From Microbotryomycetes sp. JL201 (Eukaryota; Basidiomycota; Microbotryomycetes), in the NCBI GenBank assembly GCA_033819885.1, contig JAQYUZ010000023.1, positions 124,001-188,000 on the forward strand: DNA of 64,000 nucleotides, written 5' to 3'. The position numbers and the translations under genes are program-made. Below are positions 12,436 through 23,885 of the stretch, in pieces. Positions within the stretch are counted from its first letter, which is position 1. Every line of letters starts with the position of its first letter. The notes beneath the pieces were generated by a model. It searched no databases and had not been told where the DNA came from. It saw nothing but the letters and a program-made list of their open reading frames with translations.

Positions 12436-13818
12436 TCAGCTCTTCTGCTGCTCGCCAGCTGCAATCTTTGCTGCCAGCGCTGCCGCCCGCTTCTTTCCTT
12501 TGACTCCTGACGAGCGTGCGAGCAGCTTGACTCTGTCCTCAGCCGAGGATGAAGAAAAGTTGACAAACTTGAGTCTGTTTTTGCCTCCATTGAGAGGGTT
12601 GCGTGCAGCAGGACTCGGCGGCGGTGACAGATAAGCTTCCGCGGTGGCTGGTGACGGCGTCGCTGGTGGTGGCGGTCCGTTATAAAATTCTGGCGATGGC
12701 TCGAATCCGTGGAACGATCTCGGCGTGCTCGGCGAGTATGGATGACTAGCTAACCTGTATGGCGAGCCGGCGTATTGCATGCCTGGATTTGAGCTTGAGC
12801 GCCTGAGCTGCGCTGGCGATGACGACGGCGCATAAGTCGGACCGCGCACTGGCGTTGTCGGCATTTCCGTGTACGCGACTCGATGACTTGGCGACAGATA
12901 CTGCGGCGAGGCTGGCAGCCCGCTCGCACTGACTACATGTACGCTCGAAGGTATTTGACCTTGGAGCGCCGGCGCGGAATTAATGCGTGGCCGATATGTG
13001 GCCTGTGAGAGCTCGAGAGCGGGGGCGAGTGCCGTCATGTCATATTGCGCAGCCGAAGCCGAATTTGCAACCGAGTAATCGTCAAAGGTGCTTGGCACGA
13101 ACGAATCCGACAATGCAGGTGACGGCAGCGGCTGTCGCCAGAGTAACAAGGTTCCAAGTAGTGTCAGCGAGCGTGCGCGCGCGCAAGAGGATTGACCGGA
13201 AGGAGCAACATTCGGAGCACAATGTGTGTCATGTGCACACTGCATCGGCGATGATCAAGTCATTCAAGTGATTATGTAGCCACTCACAGATACATGTGAT
13301 GGCACGCCGAGGTACATGGTGTCTTGCGCGACGAGTTGAGGTGCACTCCCCCGCCTGCCAAAGCTCGAAGCCCCGGCGGCGGCGATGAGCGGGAGCTCGG
13401 GCAAGGTGCTCCGGCGCGGCATAGCATCGACGATGGGCGCCTGAGTGCGTTGAGTATAATATGTTTCCACATCACACTCGCTGCCGGCGTCATCAAACCC
13501 TGTCTGGCTCAACAGCGGCGTGATTGAGCTCGTCTGCGAGGTCGACGGCAGCGACAAGTGCGAGGCAGAGCCAACCGGAGTTTGGTAGAATGACGAAGCC
13601 GGGCTCGCCGAACCAGACTGGAAGCTGTAGTTGTCGTTCACATAGTGCTGTCCGCTGAAATCGTGCTCGAGCGGCGGCGAGGGCAACGGTGGCAACAGCT
13701 CCTCGATCGCCTCGCACTGGTCGCGAGGCTGGCTCCACTTTGCGCTTGTCAAGTCGGTCACACCCCACTGCAGGGCTTGATGTTGCCAATTGTCGTTGTG
13801 TGATATCATGGTCTGCAT
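12436..13818 (-). CDS. Low-complexity protein B, paralogue of protein A by its C-terminal motif
   Basis: Exons 13818-13288 and 13131-12436, joined in phase 0 across a 156-nt intron (GTGAGT...ACAG) to read GVPSHVS-PLPSPALSDSF; 408 residues. It is rich in Ser, Pro, Ala and Tyr (repeated SPxY and PSPxxP pieces). Near the C-terminus it carries RLKFVNFSSSSAEDRVKLL, which matches protein A's ending at the F-[IV]-N-[MF]-S and DR..L positions, followed by a Lys/Ala-rich tail (GVKGKKRAAALAAKIAAG). No domain of known function is visible. The start could be at 13818 (MQTMISHNDNW) or 13809. The long empty region upstream would fit a heavily regulated gene, but that is inference. Confidence 0.75.
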
Positions 13819-16748
13819 CTCTTGGCAGACCGAGGTCGTGTAGAAAGAAAGAGTGTTCCGCTCGGAGCTCAGTTTCACTCCGGCACCTCCAGATGAAAGT
13901 AAGGGTCATCCCTGCGGACAGGGTTTTCTCCGCCGAAGAAAACCACGAACTAGTTTTCACGGCTATCACGACTAGAAGATCGAGCTTTGTCTGCGCACCC
14001 GGCACGAGCATGGACCTTCGCGAAGGCTCCGAGTGTTCAATTGAGCTCGGCGACGAATCCGGAAGGTCCGCTACGAAAACTCAGAGCTTTACCGCGAACT
14101 GTCCATAGCAAGGCTGTGCTAGCTTCAGAATACCAGAGTGCATGCTTGACACTACTGATCCTTTTTCTATGCCGATTTTAACTATGACTGGCTTTCAGTC
14201 GGCTGTAATACGAAACAAGTCTCACAGCCAAGCGGGGCCGTTTATCGAGATCAGAAGATCAGGCAGTTGTTTCATAAGAATTGAGAGGATGTAGCGCAGT
14301 AGGCCAGGTACAGACGAGGCACGAGTGATCTGCAAGACACCGGCAGACATCGTCGTGAGCAGCGCACTCAAAGCGGCCAGCTTGGGCCACATGGAATCAT
14401 TTGATCGCTCGGTGGTCCGTTAGGGACGGGAGGATTTCATTTAGATTGCTCCCGCGTTTGTCATCGGACTGGTAGAAATCATTTTCGGCGACTGACTTGG
14501 TGTTCGAATCTGCTACAGCGTATCGCCGACAGACTCCGATCTTATCAGGTGCCGCATACGCGTGTTTCGGGCAGTACTGTACCTGCGGCAATAATATGCC
14601 CGACTGCTTTGCAGTCAAAAGAGCTGAAAAGGCTCACGAATCAATCTACGAGCGAGAACACGATGTCCTGCAGGCAGGGCCCAAACGAAACGCAAAAGAA
14701 TCTTGTATCAATCAAGCTGAGATGGCCGTTTCATTGACACAAGGACTAATGTTGACCAACTCCAAGCAGCATGCGTCGGCTTCATGCGCATATGTCGTGC
14801 TGCATCCGCCACCGCATTCGGTTCGTGGATTTCTTTACCTGCAGCTGCGAGCGGACGCGGTCACATCGCAAGCCAACCCTCATTGAAGGTTGCTGTGCAC
14901 GTACAGTAGCTCCATCTGCTGCGAGCCTTGGTCCGCGGCAAAATCATGTTTGTCATATTCGGCCCGAACCGCGAGCCACGAGCTAGAGGCTCTGCGAGCT
15001 GAGAAGAAGATAACCTCGCACGTGACCGGAGCAGGGTTCACTGCATTCTTCTCGCATCCTGTCGTATCCTGATTTGCACCATGTCGCAAATGTACGGCTG
15101 CTCCCGCCTCTCTGCTCTTGGTTACAGTCATTTTGTTTCCGATAAAGCTTCGCACGGATTTTCACCAAGCAAGTGGCGTTCGTCGAAATTTCGCAGTCCG
15201 CGCCACCACCGAAGCCTGAAAACCGTCGTACGATCGAGGAGACGCTAGCGAACGTTGTCCTGATCTTTGCAGACGTTCCTCTGACACCCTCAATCGACCC
15301 GCTGCGTACAACCTTTGGGTTCGGCAATGCCACTGATTCGCTTGGGCTTGTCTGCAATGAAATTACACCGTTGCCTAGGTTCAAAAGGGCTAGATTTAAG
15401 AGCGAGACGGAAAGAATTCGCTAGTCTCCTGCTAACCTCATCCTTGACAAAACCGCCTGCAGACGGAAACGGGCGTAACGCCACGGGCGGCCCGTTCTGC
15501 AGCCCGAAACATTGAAAAGAGCGAGATGGCGAAGCTCGGCGTAGGCAACATACTGACAAGATGGTGTTTGTTCCCCTGCCTTGCGCCACTCGGCTGCTTT
15601 CTTTTGATGCAACCAAAGCCACCTGGCCTGATCGGTCGTCATGTTTCAGGCTACGACGCTTTCTAGAAGGGTCATTGCTGATTCTGTCAACGACTCGGCT
15701 TGAGGTCACTCCCCTTGCTTTGCAGATCACATGGACGAGCTTTTCATGTAGTGTTGCAATTTGTAGATCCCGGTTGATGCCCACCGCTGTCGTGTGCGCG
15801 TGCGACCGGCCATTCGCCATACCATTGATATGACTGATTTGCTTTCGCCAGGGTATACGATGTCGGCAAACGTATCTTGACATGACGGAAATACAAGGTT
15901 TCGCTGTGCGAGAAGATGAGGACGAAAGGGTATTCAAGTGTCGCTGAGCCGACTGACCGGGCCTGCATTAGCAACCGCTCACATATCAAATGCCATAGAG
16001 CTTGCACTTGGCCGTTACAATGGTTAGTGGCTTGTTCGATACCGGCGTCCGCTTCAAATGGCAAAGAATGCCCATCTTTCCTTCTCCGGCTGTCGGCGGT
16101 GTGTCTCAGTTCGCAAAGTGGCACTTTGGACGGGTGGAGAGCTGCAGGGTTGTTGTTGAGTGATCGCTGGCATCGTTCGCATTTACGCTGGACATAGCAC
16201 AGCCCGTCGGAGCTGTCAGTGCGAAAGATGCCGAATCGAGCTGCTTCGAGCAAGGCGCAGATGGTACGTGGCAGTGGGTGTGGCGGACAATTGACGGGAC
16301 TGCGAAGACAGTCTGCTGCGGATTTCATAGACGGCCTTGTCGATCGCGCCCGGCAGTGACACCTCGAAAGGTTTCAGTGTGATTGTTGTGTCTGTCTCTG
16401 CTCTCGATCAGACCACCACCTCGCTCTCATACGTCAGTCGGCGCGCGTTCGCTACATCCAAATTCTGTCTCGTGTAATCGAGCGACTGAAACAGCACTCG
16501 GCAGCCTTTCACGAATAGCAGCAGCGGCCAAAACGCATTGCCCTCCCGCCGCGTTTCTATTCAGGCGCACTCGCTTCTTCTCGCGTTCTTCTGCCACTTG
16601 ATCGAGGCAGAGCGTGCACCCGTTACAAGGTCGATCCCGCGCACTGCTCCAACTCTTGCCCATCATTCCTCTGCGCACATCAACCGAAGCTTTGCGCTTG
16701 TCGCTTGCGCCGCCTGGCCTGTCGCCCTTCAGCGCCGCGCCATCGACA
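13819..16748. other. 2.9 kb without a supported gene
   Basis: Open frames here are short, change frame without usable splice sites and resemble no family I know. The region lies between the 5' ends of two divergent genes (protein B and the thioredoxin-like gene), so it may be a large bidirectional regulatory region or hold a non-coding RNA. One frame at 15173-15424 has protein-like composition, but I could not extend it. Confidence 0.5.
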
Positions 16749-17782
16749 ATGCAGACTTCGATCCAACGGATACACTCGCTCCAAGAGTTTAAGCAAGTGG
16801 TGCGTGCTCTACAGACCAGACAGAGACTCGGCAGGTGGCGGATCGCGCTTGCTCGCCTTTGCCACCGGCACTCGCACGGATTCGACCGTGAAACACCATC
16901 CTGACATGAGTCCTCCTTGTCTATGTTATAGGTGGCCAACCCTGCACCTTGTGTGATCGAGTTCACAGCCGATGATTCCCCGTCCTGGTCAGTCAATGCG
17001 CCGACTTTGTGCTTCAATGGCACGGCATGCACGCACTGCAACACCATGCTTCTGCTGATGCAACAAAGGCTGCTGCTGTGTGTGCATGCCGTCCATTGGC
17101 TTGCTCTGGACCTGGCAAATGTCTTGCCCCGGGCACTGCTGCGCCGAGTCGGATCCGCTGACGATCGACGTCTGCTACACAGCACATACATGTCGCAACA
17201 ATATCACAGACTCGCACGAATGTATCCAGAGCTGGCGTTTTACAGCGTTGATGGACAAAGGAGACCAGTAAGTCGGCAACTGACGGAAGCGAACGTCGCT
17301 CTGCAAAACCTGCACAGTCAACACATAACCAAGCAAGTTTACCAATAAATCACAATCAACTGACCATTGCTGTCCACTCGGTCGTCCTGCAGGAAATCGC
17401 ACTCGAGGCAGGCATTGTCGTTTTGCCGACACTTACTTTTTTCGACAATGGAGTATTTGAGGACGTCGTCGTCGGTGAAGACGCTCGAAACTTGAAACAA
17501 ACAATGTCTTTGTTCTGCCCCACGCCCGTTTCGAGTCCGGGCGCATCTTCCGTAGCAACTTCGTCAGACGCCCAAACACCAAACTCGATCTACGGTGGAT
17601 TGACGAGCCACAGTAACCTCGCTTCTAATCACCATCTTTCAGACAAGCACGGCGCAGACGCGTCGCAGCAGTCATTCTTTCAATTCGATCCGTGGTCATC
17701 CCCGAACGATCATCCGTCAGAACGAACGTCGTACGCCGACTACGACTCTTCTCACATGGAGCATCTCCGAGTAGCTCGATAG
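16749..17782 (+). CDS. Thioredoxin-fold protein with degenerate active site and C-terminal extension
   Basis: Four exons: 16749-16796, 16932-16987, 17183-17267 and 17393-17782, giving 192 residues. The joined sequence follows the thioredoxin fold: SLQEFKQ, then CVIEFTA (beta strand 1), RLARMYPELAFYSVD (helix and strand), RRPEIALEAGI, VVLPTLTFFDNG with the cis-proline, and EDARNLKQ. Where thioredoxins have CGPC, this model reads SPSC (residues 32-35), so only the second cysteine remains and ordinary dithiol chemistry is unlikely. Intron 2 is 195 nt, long for this genome, so a missed micro-exon could change the active site. About 90 residues of Ser/His-rich tail follow the domain. It may be a redox-inactive binding protein; role unknown. 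Confidence 0.65.
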
Positions 17783-17972
17783 CTTATCGACAGCTCTCCG
17801 CGTTATCTCTTTGCCTTCGATTGTACATAGCCGAGCAGAGCAGTCTCTGGGATTTGGGACCAAGTCGTTAACCTTATGGCATTCTTCTTTATTGTTGTTT
17901 CATTATCACGTGAGGCATCGCAATTAATTTCATTACGCATCCTATCCGTTGTGTTCTCGCGCATTCATGTGT

Positions 17973-19500
17973 TTACGAAGCTGCCGCCTTTCTCGTCTTG
18001 TCCCACCACTGACTGTCCCAAGCACCCGTCACCTCAATCCCAAGGTTTGCGCAAATTCTCCTTCCCTCCTTGACCCGCTCTGCCTCATCATCAACAGGTA
18101 ACTTTAGACCGGTGTTCTTGATGAATCCTGCAATGTTTGTTTGCTTTCTAACTTGCTCGAGTACGTAAATCGCAGACAACAGTGACGTGTCGTGATAGTA
18201 CGAGTGTCCTTCTGGCAACTCTTTCGCGACCGGGTAAGGATTGTTGACCAAATCGGGACAAGACTCGTAATTTTTGACAGAATCGGGGTCGATGATGAAA
18301 GGGTGAATCGGTACGTGATTAAAAGGTTGTTGAGCCTTTCAAACGAGATTTGTTCAGTCGATAAGATGCTAAAAGTAATATTCTGGTAAGCAGGCACCAG
18401 CTTACAGCTTTGGCAGGTTCGTCATCCAGCAAGACGGTTCTTTCGGGTCCCCAACCAGGTCGAGCGTCCCAAATCTGACCGAGGTCTTTGCACGTTTCGA
18501 CGTTGATTGTAAATTCTTGAGCAGTCAAACCCAAATTCTCTCTCGTCCATACGAGACTGAGCGCTTCGCCAGGTAAAGCTTGCCAAGGCAACCCTCGCGA
18601 CGTCATCTGATGGTGTCGAGCTCGTTCGAACGGCACGGCACCTAGCGCTTCCAACAACGCAAGAACGTTGTAGCTCGCCGCTGAACTAAACACGATCGTC
18701 TCCCACAACCGACGACCATCCAGACCGGCTCCACAAGCATACTGAAGAAACGTAGACGCGTATGGTCGCACCCAAGGTCGGTTCGAGTGATTTTTGCCCG
18801 TCTTCATGCGACACAGGAGCGTATTGTTGAGGTCAAGAATCAATTGTGGCGGCAAAGCGTCGGCGTTGTCATCAGGCAAAGTCATCGAAGGTTTGCTCGC
18901 CATAGCCAAGTATTCTTCCGTCGGCGGGGGTGGCGAACCGGATGCTCTGGCCCATTTCTTGCGACGCTCGAACGGTACGGGCTGTCCCGGGCTGCCTTCT
19001 CTCGTTCTTGTTGTATCTCCTTTCCTTCGGTCGTGCCCAGGTCCCCACTGTGCTCTCTTCTGCAGCTGTCTCTGCAATTCTCGTCCACGCTCGTCGCCCG
19101 TTATCCAAGGAGGTGGAGGTGACTCGTACCCTCGTTCACGTTGATCTCGAAACACTCTGTCGTCCTCACGTCGAGCTTTTTGACGTTCTTGCCTCGCTTG
19201 CGCACGACGAGTGTTGCGTTCTTGTCGTTTAGTCAGCACATGATCATGACCGTTCAGCTCGTCAGAGTCTTTTTGAGAGTTGCCAGAGTCGGGACGCTCG
19301 AAAGAAACCGATCGACGCAGTCGTGATCGAGTAGTTGAAGGAGACCTCGATCGAGAATCTCGCGTTTGTTCTTGCAGTCGCGCTCGTGATGGTTCAAATG
19401 GCACTGACCAGCCAGAAGCACCAACAGCTTCCCGGTTACCCCAGGCCATATCATTGCGATCGACTCGGTTTGCTGGAAAGACCGAGTCTTGCAAAGTCAT
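17973..19500 (-). CDS. FCP1/NIF-type phosphatase-domain protein with altered DxDxT motif
   Basis: Exons 19500-18406 and 18335-17973 (70-nt intron) give 485 residues. The N-terminal half is charged and Arg/Glu/Ser-rich. From about residue 215 comes an FCP1 homology (HAD-type) domain: LILDLNNTLLCRM, RPWVRPYASTFLQYA, ETIVFSSAA, QMTSRGLPWQ, KDLGQIWD, TVLLDDEPAKA, then AQQPFNHVPIHPF after the splice. Active members of this family carry DxDxT; here it reads D-L-N-N-T, so the nucleophile is kept but the second acid is Asn. I therefore expect weak or no phosphatase activity, as in other fungal NIF-like proteins that show an Asn at this place. Substrate unknown. It converges on the thioredoxin-like gene, 190 bp away. 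Confidence 0.85.
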
Positions 19501-19631
19501 GTGACTATTTACCCAGGGGAAAAAGCTCAGTCACGTGTCTCAAAAATTGTCAGCGGCACGTACGACTGTTGTGCGTACGATCTGTCATGGTTTCGTTAGT
19601 CCGCACATACAATACAAAAGGAGTAGAGGCC

Positions 19632-20048
19632 TCACGAAGAATAAGCTCCGCCGTCCCAGTCCATTCTGTAAGGTGGGTGCAGGGGATTGGGTGGACCATG
19701 CGCACTGTGGTATTGTTGATGGTGCATCGGATTCGCAGCAGGTTCTTCGTGCTGTCTCGGGTGAGCGGCGGCGCCAGCCGAATTGTAGTACATTTGCCAA
19801 GAGAATGGCGGTCTCGGACCTTGCCAGGTCGTCCAGTCCGTCAACACACCTAGTTGGTCATGCCGAGACGTCCATACATCGTAGTGAGCATGCTGCTGTG
19901 CAGGAAACGGCGGCGGTCGAGCTCGGGCTTGCTGCGGCCGCACAGCCCCTCTGTTCGTGTATGGTGCTGACGACGGTCGTTCGAGAGCTCGAGCACGTGT
20001 ACGTGCTGCCTGGTCTGCCGTCTTGGGCCCCTTCTTGCGCTTGGCCAT
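19632..20048 (-). CDS. Small basic hypothetical protein
   Basis: Single open frame of 138 residues starting MAKRKKGPKTADQAARTRAR: a strongly basic N-terminus, then a Pro/Gln/His/Tyr-rich body (PPRMDWDGG-like end near 19640). I recognise no domain. It is read in the same direction as its neighbours, 210 bp after the end of the large CxxC protein and 131 bp before the start of the FCP1-like gene. Composition differs from random frames by its compact KRKK start and absence of stops, but without homology the call stays tentative. An upstream exon is possible, because the open frame extends to about 20129. Confidence 0.5.
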   Translation of the reverse strand: MAKRKKGPKTADQAARTRARALERPSSAPYTNRGAVRPQQARARPPPFPAQQHAHYDVWTSRHDQLGVLTDWTTWQGPRPPFSWQMYYNSAGAAAHPRQHEEPAANPMHHQQYHSAHGPPNPLHPPYRMDWDGGAYSS

Positions 20049-20258
20049 GCTTGACGACGCACGGGTCCAGCTCCGAAGCATGAAAGAGCAAAAAGAAGAT
20101 TCCCAAAAAGTCCATGCAGACACGTCCACCAGTACAATTCATCCGTCATCACCTGCGATCGTGTATTCCATTCTGTGCGCGCCTTTGCGCCTGAATCGTA
20201 AGAGCTAGTACAACAATTTCTCGTCTCCGCGCTCGGGCCACTACCTCCGCTCTGACAA

Positions 20259-23200
20259 TCAAGGGTGCCCTTCAAACGTCTTTTTTCTGACCCTCTCTAA
20301 AGCTTCTAACGCTGTCGTGTGTGCGCTCTTCTCCATCTTTCGTCGACGAAGCACATTCGGAGGCGGGTCGCCGTGGTAGTCGTCTTCGCTCTTGACCGGC
20401 TTGACCCACACTCTCAGACAATCGACATCTGCGCAAGCGGGAAAAAATTGTCAGTCCGTTGGTGTCTCCAAGTTTCCCATTGCTTTGTCATCTCGAGCAA
20501 TCAAGGCGTGTGTCGTGGCGAAACGCACATTGAGGAGGAAAATGAGTTTGCCGACCAGGTGGAAACGCCGTCGGGTCCGCTTGTGGATACTTGCTCAAAT
20601 ACTCGTCCAACGTCATGTATCCTCTCCTCGCGACAGCTTGAGTCATCCTTGATTCATTTTTGAACACTGACAACAAGAACGTTGCATTGACGGAAGGGTA
20701 AGGCGCCAGTCCGGCCAACGAGCGTTCTTCGTTAGTGAACGCTAATTCTCCCTTGATCTTGCGCAAAGTCGCTTCGCCGAGCAAGTAATGAGCGTCGTAT
20801 TGGTTGCCGGTCGTAGCATAAGGTGCAAACGCGGCGAAAAACAAGACGCCCGTGTTGAGATCGTGTTCGACGATCGCAAACGCATTGATGTTGGCAATCT
20901 GTCGTTCCGGCTCGGCTGATGCGTCGTGCTTCGACTTCTTGTTCTTGGCAAACTGCAACGTCAAGAACCTTCGCATCTCTCGCTTGCCTTCGATGTCCTG
21001 ATACCACATCACCAGTTGGTCAGGGATTTCGTCAAGTCAAAGACAGTGCGGTCTTGGCGTGACTCACCTCGTGTAGCATCGGCGCAACCAAATTCCAGGC
21101 ATCGACGGTGGTGCGTTCAGCTTGCGCGAACGTTCGAGCCAGACCATCGCCCCTCGACAAGTGTTCTGGCCGACAAAGTGCTCCTAGTCGGGCTTGAACA
21201 AACAATTCCCTGCATTTGGCTTCGAACTCGGGCAACAAGTCTGGCGGGATGTGTGCGTTGCGATAGACCTCGCTGTACCGTTGCCGCTCGTGTCAGAGAC
21301 CGAGTGGCAAAGAGGTTTTGCTGTGGTAAACTCACAACGAAAGTTCATCTAGAGCAGGACTCCGGGTATGTGGCAAGACGCACGTTTTGCGACCAGGTGG
21401 AAATAGCTCTTTGCTCCTCCACCTCCCGGGCGTCAGGCGACCTCCGCCACCACCGCCTAGTATCGGTCTTGCGGCATCAGCTCGTGAACCGAAAAGGCGG
21501 ACGCAAGACACTTACAATCTGAACAAGGCTTGTACAGAGCGTCGCACCTCGTGCAAATCACTTCGACTGTAAATTTGCCCGGGCCGGTCGGCGTGTGACC
21601 TGTGACGGTACCTGTGCCGACGACCCTGCTGCACACGTCACAAATGACTGCGTCCTTTTTGACGTTCAGCGGTAATCTGTCTGGCAAAACGACTTGTTCC
21701 AGATTGTCGTCGCCGTCTTCAAGTTTGACACCTTCTAGCATGTCAACGGCGGCCGAGAACGTATCATGATACGTTTTAGATTCGAAAGCCAACGTACTGG
21801 CCGAAGGCACTGGCGTCGCTGATTTCATTCGTTGCTTCGTTGAAGACATGGAAGGTTCTCTGACCGTGTTGCCGTCACCGTCTCCGTCAAACGCGTCCGT
21901 TGCTTCATCAATTGTTTCGACAGGCGAGCACGTCAAACAAGTGATGAAACTTTTTGGTACCAAGTTTTCAACTTGACCTCGCAGGACCAAGCGAGCCAAA
22001 GGGTCACCACACGTTCGACAAGCAGAGTTCATGTCGATCAAAGCCTTTTTTGAACCTCCAGCTCGACCTCCTCTGCCGACAACGACGGTTGTTGACGAAG
22101 ATGACCGGCCCGTAGACCCGTTGGTCAAGCCGACAGCTTGTTTTAATTTGAAAGGCCCGCCAATCGTTGTCGAGCTAATGCCGGCAGGTCCGGTCGGAAT
22201 GATGGCCGGTCCGAGAGGCACTGTTTGGTTCAAAGGAGAAGCGACAGGAGTGGCTGGGCTAGTGACCATGTTTGAACGTTTGGCTGCCGCGATGGCCAAT
22301 ATTCTAGTCTCTTCGGGAGACATGTCTTCGAGACTGCGCGCGGCGCTAGCAACAGAGTGAGGAGATCTGTCGGCGGATAGAGGTGACGAAGTGTTGGAAT
22401 TTGTTTGAATGGTAGCAATGACGGGAGACGCCTTTGAGGGCTGCTGAGACGAAGTCCACTGCAAGTTGGACGATTGCCGCCTGAGAATGTCAGGCCGAGC
22501 CTGAGCCGCAGATGGATTCGAACCAGGCAAGCCCATGGTTGTCGCGGTTGGCGAGACTGACGAGACGGTCTCCTGCAAGGGCGATGGCAAAGGTGGCGAC
22601 ATGAGTGGCCAGTGAGAGGCCGAAGCTGGGCCGAGTGCGAGCGCGATTTGCCTTTGCTGGTCAGCGAGCCACTCTTGCTGCTTCTGGTGTTGGCTGCGCG
22701 CATGCTGGACTTCGAGCTCGTGAAGGTACGACAAGTTGGCCGACGTATGAAACTGATTGGACGTTGGCGTCGGCTGGAAGGGCAGTGGCGGTTCAACAGA
22801 GAGCGACAGCAAGGCTGCTTCGAACGATGCTTGGCCTGAACGTTCATGGTGGCCGGTGCTTGTCATGCCTTGTGCTGAGGATTCGAATTCTGCACTCATG
22901 GGTGATGATGCAGCCATGCCTACGCCGCCAGTCAGTTCGTAGGGCACGTCTTCGAGCGGCGGCAGCTCTGCGTTTGAAGTGGCGCCGAGCCACTCGCGCA
23001 CGCCCTTGTGCCTGTCGGTGCTTGAGGTGGAAGTGGCGAGGGCGTGTAATGAATGGCTTGGACCTGGTTCAGTTGTTGCGGCGGCCCAGATCCGGTTGAT
23101 CGTGTCCTGGTGGTGATAGCTCTGCTCGTGCAGCAAGTGGTTGGGTGGGGATGGGCGAGACATGGCTGCGCCGGGGAGCAGATGGCTGTTGCTGTTGTCG

Positions 23201-23885
23201 TGACTGTCCGAGTGTTGGTTTTGCGAGAACGAGGTTGGGTTTGCCGAGTCGAAATTTGTCCACATCGAAAGGTCGTGGTCGTCGTTCGAGGCGTGTGCTG
23301 GAGCAAACAATGATGAGGATTGGGGCAGGAGCGTGTTTGGAGTGTGTTGGGCGATGCCATGACCGGCTGGCCAGGATGAGTGAGGATGATGCCGAGGCCA
23401 GGCGGGCGAGGCATTCGTGACTTGTCCAGAATGCTGGGCCTGCAGCAAGGCCCACGCTCGTGCGAGCTGATTGTTGACGGACTGCCAGGCCGGAGGGGCA
23501 GACAATTCGTGTCAGTGACTGTGTCTCTGATGACGGGCTTCGAGTGATGGCCCGCAGCAATGTGCAGTGCAGTGCGCGGCGCGGCGCGGCGCGGCGGCGA
23601 GGTGTGGGGGAAGACGGATCCAACACTCACCGGCGCTGTGCTCGTGTATGCGGCCGCGGCAGGGCCAGTGCCCCATGTCAAGTTGTACAGGTTTGGATCG
23701 ACAGCAGCGGCGGGGGCGGGCCAAGGTGTTGCGTCGTCTTTGTCGTCTGGCCGGCGCTCACTCGGCGGCAGGCCGCTGCCGCTGCCGATGCCCCGACTCG
23801 CGTGCGTCCATGCCTCACTCATTGCATCAGTCCTCGCACTCGCACTCGGTCCTCCGTCTGGCCGACAGACCGCGCCAGAGTGCAT
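20259..23885 (-). CDS. Large CxxC zinc-binding-type protein with CSDCGGGGG / KELFPPGRKTC region, six exons
   Basis: Exons 23885-23631, 23481-21516, 21456-21336, 21272-21068, 20997-20556 and 20428-20259 give 1052 residues (1031 if the ATG at 23822 is used). A long Ser/Gln/Pro-rich N-terminal half is followed by CxxC pairs: CRTC...CLTC, CDVC...CTRC and CSDC. The second exon seems to stop at 21457, but a GTAAGT donor at 21515 and an acceptor at 21457 remove that stop and produce CSDCGGGGGRLTPGRW, then KELFPPGRKTCVLPH, which looks like a conserved block. The C-terminal part (about 300 residues) is acidic-basic mixed and globular, including NINAFAIVEHDLNTGVLFF and GYMTLDEYLSKYPQADP. I recall similar fungal proteins of unknown function. 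Zinc binding is inferred from cysteine spacing; role unknown. Confidence 0.8.

Noticed and set aside
14506-14530. GTTCGAATC-like T-loop suggesting a tRNA
   Set aside because: Flanking bases do not pair into a T-stem and no anticodon or acceptor arm can be drawn around it.
14497-14886. A 129-codon open frame in the large empty region
   Set aside because: Composition is not protein-like, there is no family resemblance and no splice partner; similar chance frames occur on the other strand.
15290-15937. A 215-codon minus-strand open frame
   Set aside because: Depends on a non-ATG start and has an Arg/Ser-rich composition typical of shadow frames in this GC range.
20488-21238. A separate gene downstream of the CxxC protein
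   Set aside because: It has no usable start codon, and the GTAAGT...CTAG splice joins it in frame to the upstream exons.
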